From Salinimicrobium flavum (GTDB lineage: Bacteria; Bacteroidota; Bacteroidia; Flavobacteriales; Flavobacteriaceae), in NCBI RefSeq assembly GCF_042684505.1, contig NZ_JBHULT010000011.1, positions 42,923-106,922 on the forward strand: DNA of 64,000 bases, written 5' to 3'. The position numbers and the translations under genes were made by a program. The notes under the pieces were generated by a model. The model did no database searches, was not told the DNA's origin, and saw only the letters and a list, made by a program, of their open reading frames with translations. How positions within the stretch are numbered: position 1 is the stretch's first letter; each line of letters begins with the position of its first letter. This document shows positions 60,301-64,000 of this stretch, piece by piece.

Positions 60301-60417
60301 CGCTTAAAAATCATTTCGGAATCCAATAAAGGGACCCTTATCGAAATTTGGCTTCCATTCGATACCCCTTCATTACAAACTAAACTTCTCATGATGTTTA
60401 AAAAAGATTCAGAATAG
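57307..60417 (+). CDS. Two-component sensor kinase with Reg_prop propeller and Y_Y_Y domain
   Basis: A 1036-residue membrane sensor. After a signal peptide (about 1-19) come repeated seven-bladed propeller units (Reg_prop motifs such as GLSQNSVVAIAEDDYGFMWFAT, DDLWLGTSGKGLY, GGIWIGTDGGGV) to about residue 690, a Y_Y_Y domain (about 705-780), and a membrane segment (about 787-810). The cytoplasmic part has a HisKA_3 dimerisation region with phospho-acceptor His831 in DLHDDLGSRL and an HATPase domain (GDDGKGFNP, RNGIRNSRERV). Unlike typical hybrids it has no receiver; the response regulator is encoded 69 bases downstream. Confidence 0.92.
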   Translation: MGGRLLFLLFFLSLTTALAQKPSYDFKNITINDGLSQNSVVAIAEDDYGFMWFATQDGLNRFDGRDFVIFPRTFDDITSPTNSQTGKLVARGKELWLIKKGGEIEIFDLATEEFRPFLLPEKQENLQSPVTYLYFDTRDDLWLGTSGKGLYKIDRKTNNVTRYHRDATNQFSLSGNRVRSVFQDSSGDIWIMTYKGLNRLGKAGNRQYLPGVNANILKEDKDGKLWLGTFGKGIFTRAKDSASFSPFQGYPKHPIPKDLIVESLLTEEDGKVWVGTYGNGLFIINTNEKTIVHLLPERRNPFSLGFQDVLSIEKDRNGGIWIGTDGGGVSYYNLHFNIFNRLTDQDVQENIAIEQIRAVTTDDDGFVWLGTSGNGLTSFLPAENEFQTFHFKPFKSGISNYDRVVSLLSDDEGDLWIGTQGNGLMLKDRGTGELKKWFFSEAGTASERIPDNTIWTLTHAENNRVWAGTRNAGLLLIDKEEGLISQYLPEPASNLGSQNNIRSVEQLNDSILALGLEQNGIRLLNTCTGKFKEVTNLFIEQTIEDEYGIKCLFFESGFLWAGTAGRGILIIHLESGNTQLLDASEDLPNNMIYGILAEGKNAVWVSSNRGIFRIDHHVDMDEVQVTGIYPFTVEDGLQSNEFNTGAFHKAEDGTLYFGGINGLNFFDPNKISHSRRTGPVVLTGVMVGNKPLETDTLITYKDHIRLPYSENSLSFNYTVIDFLSPQKMNYQYRLTGYDDNWIDAGSRQYSAYTNLPPGEYDFQVKLAGEELAEAQTASLGITITGPFWLRWWFIVMVILIIATLLYAFYRYRINQLLEVQRVKNTISADLHDDLGSRLTSIHFLSAVSKKKILMNEDAKACLQRIDEEVMASAEALNEIVWNIKMNDESLEDIVAKMRRYAGEALDGAGLNYKVTIEDDFTGKKMGMQERRELFLIYKELLNNIRKHAAAETVDIEIAIKEEMFYLAVGDDGKGFNPDGETDRNGIRNSRERVRKWNGRLKIISESNKGTLIEIWLPFDTPSLQTKLLMMFKKDSE

Positions 60418-60486
60418 GTTTAACAAATCTCTTCTCTCATCCTAAAAGAGGATTGCGGAAATGGTAAAGGAGAACTAAATTTACAT

Positions 60487-61125
60487 ATGACAACACGGCT
60501 GGTAATTTTTGAGGATAATGATATGGTGCGAAATTCGCTGGCTACCCTGCTAAATGACGGTGAAGGATACCGGGTTTTGGGTGCTTATCCCAATGTACTG
60601 GATGTAAAGGCCGTAATTGAAAAAAATATGCCCGATGTGGTCATTCTTGATATAGATATGCCCTCAATGGATGGGATCACTGCCATTCCCATGATCAAGG
60701 AAGTTGATCCTGAAATTTCGGTGGTGATGTATACCCAATTTGAAGATGATGATAAACTTTTTAAGAGTCTGTGTGCTGGTGCCGATGGATATGTGCTCAA
60801 AAAAACCTCTCCCCTACAACTACTGGAAGCAATAGAAGAAGTAAGGAGGGGAGGAGCACCTCTGTCCCCGGCGGTAGCAAGAAAAGTCCTGAATTCTTTT
60901 CGCACCCGCCAAAGGAGTGCCCGTGAAAAATTTGAACTTACCGATAGGGAAGTGGAAGTATTGCAACTGCTTATTAAAGGATATAGTGTCAAACTTATAG
61001 CTTCTGAACTTAACATAGCATTTGATACCTCCCGTTCCCATCTTCGTAATATTTACAGAAAACTCCATGTGAACTGTGGCAAAGAAGCCATCGCCAAGAT
61101 ACTGGCAGAAAAGATCATTTTGTAG
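60487..61125 (+). CDS. NarL/LuxR-type response regulator
   Basis: A 212-residue partner of the upstream kinase. The receiver (1-120) has acidic residues in FEDND, phospho-acceptor D55 in ILDIDMPSMDG, and the conserved Lys in YVLKKTSP. The LuxR HTH (about 148-208) reads LTDREVEVLQLLIKGYSVKLIASELNI, in part, then SHLRNIYRKLHV. HisKA_3 kinases normally pair with NarL-type regulators, which supports the pairing. Confidence 0.93.
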   Translation: MTTRLVIFEDNDMVRNSLATLLNDGEGYRVLGAYPNVLDVKAVIEKNMPDVVILDIDMPSMDGITAIPMIKEVDPEISVVMYTQFEDDDKLFKSLCAGADGYVLKKTSPLQLLEAIEEVRRGGAPLSPAVARKVLNSFRTRQRSAREKFELTDREVEVLQLLIKGYSVKLIASELNIAFDTSRSHLRNIYRKLHVNCGKEAIAKILAEKIIL

Positions 61126-61165
61126 CTGAGAAAGAATAGGATTAATAGTTCATTAGAATGGTTGG

Positions 61166-61197
61166 AAAAGCATCTTTTTAAGGAAGATGCTTTTTTT
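61166..61197 (+). terminator. Rho-independent terminator after the response regulator gene
   Basis: AAAAGCATCTT pairs with AAGATGCTTTT around a seven-base loop, followed by a T run. It lies 41 bases past the stop codon. Confidence 0.85.
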
Positions 61198-61378
61198 ATA
61201 CCCGTATATCTCACCCTAAAAGGCGATTGTGAACCAGGGGAATTCCTGCTAATTTAGTTCACTCCCTATTTTATCTCCCTTACAGATAGATCAAAATCCA
61301 GGATTTCAATGAGCTCCCAACAGGTAGCCCTGCCTGATATTGCCTCCCCCCTTTTTGACTAATTTAAATTTTTCTGTT

Positions 61379-64000
61379 ATGAAAAGTCATTACTCTATTT
61401 CCCATGATTCCTTAAAAAAAGGGTTTGTGGCACTCTTGTTCCTTTTGATATGTATCCCACTTCAAGCCCAGGTGGTAGATTTGAACGAATCTGGAGTACT
61501 TCCGGAAATCACTGCACCTGAGATGGCCGGAAAGCCAATATTTAAAAATGCCAAACGGGCCAGGCCTTTTAATATGAACCAGATAATCAAAAATCGGGGA
61601 TTGGGGAAAGGTGCCAATCTTCAGTTACATTTATTTGACAATAAAAAATTTGAATCTGTTGTCGAAAGAAGGTCCACAGATATAAATGGGGTGACAACTA
61701 TTGTGGTGAAACTAAAGGATTATCAATTTGCCAGGGGATACATAAGTATATCACAATCCTCTTTTCTGATCGACATACATATTCCTGAATTGAATGAAAA
61801 ATATACAACCAGGGGGGATAAATCAACAGGTACCAATTATCTATTGGAGTTAGAAGAAGATGCTTATTCAGATTTAGATTGCGGTACTGCTTCTACCCCG
61901 ACAAAAGATGAAAGTTCCAGGACTCAGATAAATTCAACAGAAAAATCGGGTGTAACCACCCAGGCTATTGATGTCGATCCTGCCACTTGTGAGGTTATTT
62001 TACCGGGTGCGGCCGATCCTGCGGTAATTGACTTACTGGTGGTATATACACCTGCAGCTGAACAATGGGCTATAGATAATGGCACTGATATTAATACGCT
62101 TATTGCCACGAATATTGCTGAGTCTAATGAAGTCGTTGGAAGTAACAATAATAACCTTGGCATATCCTTCTTCCTGGTGCATTCGGAAAAGTTGAATTAT
62201 ACAGAACAAGGGGGTATTGGAACAGATTGGGGAAATTTACTCACTTATGGTGATGGTAACCTGGATGAAGTTCATAGTATCCGAAAAACATATAATGCAG
62301 ATTTAGTTGTTATGCTTTCCTCTTATGAGAACAGTGGTAACGGCGGAATCGCTACTCCATTAAATTCACGTTATGGTATGCCTACCAATGCTTTTGCTGC
62401 TGTGAGAGTTGATTATGCGGCTTATACCGACGCCTTTATTCATGAAATTGGACATATGATGGGAGCAGGCCATCATAAAGAACAAACCGATGGCCCTGGT
62501 CCCACGACATTTACAGACTGGCCAACCAACACCTGGTCTGCCGGTTGGAGATGGCAGGGTACAGACAATCTATACTATTCTGATATTATGACATACCAGG
62601 GTCCGGACCAATTCCCGGATGGTAATTCCACTTCCCATATTCCTTATTTTTCTGATTCGAAGATTACAATTGATGGGCAGTCAATTGGAGATTCTCAAAA
62701 TGGAGATAATGCCCGTACTCTTTTGGAAATGAAACATTACGTGGCAAGATATGAGGAATCAGCTCAATACTGTTTGGTAAATCCACCAGATAATTATGTG
62801 GGGGAATACTTTCTCTCTTCTGTGAACATGGGCCTTATTTCTATCACGAGTTCAGGAAGTGGGTATTCCGATTATACGACATTGGCTACATGTCTATTAC
62901 CAGGTGAGGTGCAGCAGTTATCAGTGGAAATTACAAAAATACAAAATTGGGGTACTTACTTTTCTGTCTGGATAGACTGGAATGATAATAAAGAATTTGA
63001 TTCAGACGAACTAGAATTTACTTCTGACGCCAGCGCTAATTTTTTTACTACAAATATTACGGCACCTGTTGGATTTCCAGCGGGTCCTAAGCGTATGCGA
63101 ATTCGTACTCATCCTAACTCCAATATTGATCCATGCGGAGGCAGCGATTTAGGAGAGATTGAGGATTACACGATAAACCTTGGAGAAGCAACGCCTTGTA
63201 CTACTGCTTCAACACCTCAAAATTTTGATCTCACTGAGACTCAAAGCAATAATGCTTCATTTTCCTGGGATTCTGTCGAAGGTGCAACATCCTATGAATT
63301 ACGATATAGGAAAACAGGTGCAACTCAGTGGAACTTAATTTCTGATATTCGTTTTCCATATTACACACTAACAGGACTGGAGCTTTTAACTGAATATGAA
63401 GCACAGGTTAGAAGCACCTGCCAGGGTATACCTTCTGAATTTACAAGCTCCTTAGTTTTTTCAACAACAGATTATTGTTCTTCCAGTGGTACGGATGGAA
63501 ATCTTTCCATTACCAGAGTGCGAGTTGGGACTATTGATAACATATCCTCAGGTGATGCTTCCGGATATACAGATTTCACATCTATGTCCACAGACCTTAA
63601 GCAGGGAGACCAGTATAGTCTTACCATTGATAACAGCGGTCCCAGTGGTTCAGACTATCCAAAAGGTTATCGGGCTTGGATAGATTATAATAATGATGCT
63701 GATTTTGAAGATCCCGGAGAATTGGTTTTTGACGTGGTGAGTTCCACGAACACAGCTAATGGTACATTTACAGTACCTCTAAATTATACAGCAGAAGTAA
63801 GGATGCGAATCTCTTTTCAAATGTTTAGAAGACCTGCTGCATGTGGTGATTTCGAATTTGGTGAAGTAGAGGATTATACGGTGAATATTATTAACCCCGG
63901 AAACCAGGCACCTGTAGCAAATGCCGGAGTAGACCAAACCCTTACCGATACAGATAATAACGGCACTGAGCTGGTGACTTTGGATGGTTCAGGCTCAACA
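61379..64000 (+). CDS. Secreted reprolysin-like metalloprotease with GEVED, Fn3 and PKD-like domains (3' end missing)
   Basis: An open frame of 874 codons that runs off the right edge. It has a signal peptide (about 1-35, hydrophobic core GFVALLFLLICIPL) and a propeptide (to about 200). The metallopeptidase domain has the zinc motif HEIGHMMGAGHH near residue 355 (HExxHxxGxxH). GEVED domains follow at about 480-600 and 705-840 (CGGSDLGEIEDYT, CGDFEFGEVEDYT), with an Fn3 domain between them (about 610-690) and the start of a PKD-like repeat at the edge (APVANAGVDQTLTD). A type IX secretion sorting domain is expected beyond the window but cannot be seen. Confidence 0.9.
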   Translation, partial: MKSHYSISHDSLKKGFVALLFLLICIPLQAQVVDLNESGVLPEITAPEMAGKPIFKNAKRARPFNMNQIIKNRGLGKGANLQLHLFDNKKFESVVERRSTDINGVTTIVVKLKDYQFARGYISISQSSFLIDIHIPELNEKYTTRGDKSTGTNYLLELEEDAYSDLDCGTASTPTKDESSRTQINSTEKSGVTTQAIDVDPATCEVILPGAADPAVIDLLVVYTPAAEQWAIDNGTDINTLIATNIAESNEVVGSNNNNLGISFFLVHSEKLNYTEQGGIGTDWGNLLTYGDGNLDEVHSIRKTYNADLVVMLSSYENSGNGGIATPLNSRYGMPTNAFAAVRVDYAAYTDAFIHEIGHMMGAGHHKEQTDGPGPTTFTDWPTNTWSAGWRWQGTDNLYYSDIMTYQGPDQFPDGNSTSHIPYFSDSKITIDGQSIGDSQNGDNARTLLEMKHYVARYEESAQYCLVNPPDNYVGEYFLSSVNMGLISITSSGSGYSDYTTLATCLLPGEVQQLSVEITKIQNWGTYFSVWIDWNDNKEFDSDELEFTSDASANFFTTNITAPVGFPAGPKRMRIRTHPNSNIDPCGGSDLGEIEDYTINLGEATPCTTASTPQNFDLTETQSNNASFSWDSVEGATSYELRYRKTGATQWNLISDIRFPYYTLTGLELLTEYEAQVRSTCQGIPSEFTSSLVFSTTDYCSSSGTDGNLSITRVRVGTIDNISSGDASGYTDFTSMSTDLKQGDQYSLTIDNSGPSGSDYPKGYRAWIDYNNDADFEDPGELVFDVVSSTNTANGTFTVPLNYTAEVRMRISFQMFRRPAACGDFEFGEVEDYTVNIINPGNQAPVANAGVDQTLTDTDNNGTELVTLDGSGST

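Noticed and set aside
1..64000. CRISPR arrays, tRNA or rRNA genes, transposases, attachment sites
   Set aside because: I saw no regularly spaced repeats, cloverleaf-like genes, rRNA segments or transposase-like proteins; the repeated short motif is a promoter-linked operator, not an array.

Overview
The window looks like chromosome from a member of the Bacteroidota, most likely a marine-type Flavobacteriaceae. The signs are the recurrent flavobacterial -7 promoter box TAnnTTTG with short leaders, a Reg_prop/Y_Y_Y sensor kinase, an azurin lipoprotein, a probable sulfonolipid gene pair, and a large secreted metalloprotease with GEVED, fibronectin and PKD-like repeats at the right edge. I see no rRNA, tRNA, phage, insertion sequence or CRISPR array.

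Layout. 1-8.3 kb: housekeeping genes (threonine aldolase, YbaB, oligopeptidase B), a cysteine-synthase-like enzyme followed by an acyl-CoA/amino-acid condensing enzyme (probable capnine/sulfonolipid pair), WrbA, and a MarR-YceI pair sharing a palindromic operator. 8.3-11.1 kb: DUF3037/HipA-like kinase pair, an HMCES/YedK protein and an arsenite methyltransferase. 11.3-48.1 kb: a long stress island with five tandem-domain universal stress proteins, Hsp20, an ATP-cone/Mrr-nuclease fusion, a beta-CASP metallo-beta-lactamase protein, three related coiled-coil proteins, a receiver-CRP/FNR fusion regulator, TerB-like and zinc-ribbon proteins, azurin, an MlaEFD transporter, a dienelactone-hydrolase/phosphoribosyltransferase pair, two Ca-type P-type ATPases, a PfkB kinase, a beta-PGM/OtsB fusion plus GH65 phosphorylase, PEP synthase and a MacAB-type exporter. 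48.2-64 kb: an RluE-like pseudouridine synthase, two PAS-LuxR paralogues, a DJ-1/PfpI protein, SbcCD, a carboxypeptidase-regulatory-like protein, a two-component system and the truncated metalloprotease.

The main result is a local regulon. At 14 intergenic places I find a 12-bp FNR/CRP-like palindrome, TGA-N6-TCA, whose centre lies 32-34 bp from the centre of a TAnnTTTG-like -7 box (about -41 from the predicted start of transcription, the class II activator position). Two of these sites serve divergent promoters at exactly 33 bp on both sides. They sit before the Usp/nuclease/MBL operon, Hsp20, the coiled-coil pair, the TerB-like gene, the other Usp genes, MlaEFD, the hydrolase/PRTase pair, both ATPase transcription units, PEP synthase, the exporter, a decayed SDR gene and a tiny unannotated gene. 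The receiver-CRP fusion at 18898-19950 is the obvious candidate activator: its recognition helix keeps the Glu and Arg that FNR uses to read TGA half-sites. The gene set (Usp, Hsp20, PfkB, CtpF-like ATPase, OtsB1-like HAD/TPP/GH65, PRTase plus dienelactone hydrolase) closely resembles the mycobacterial DosR dormancy regulon, although the regulator is of a different type. This reading is inference from sequence and has not been tested.
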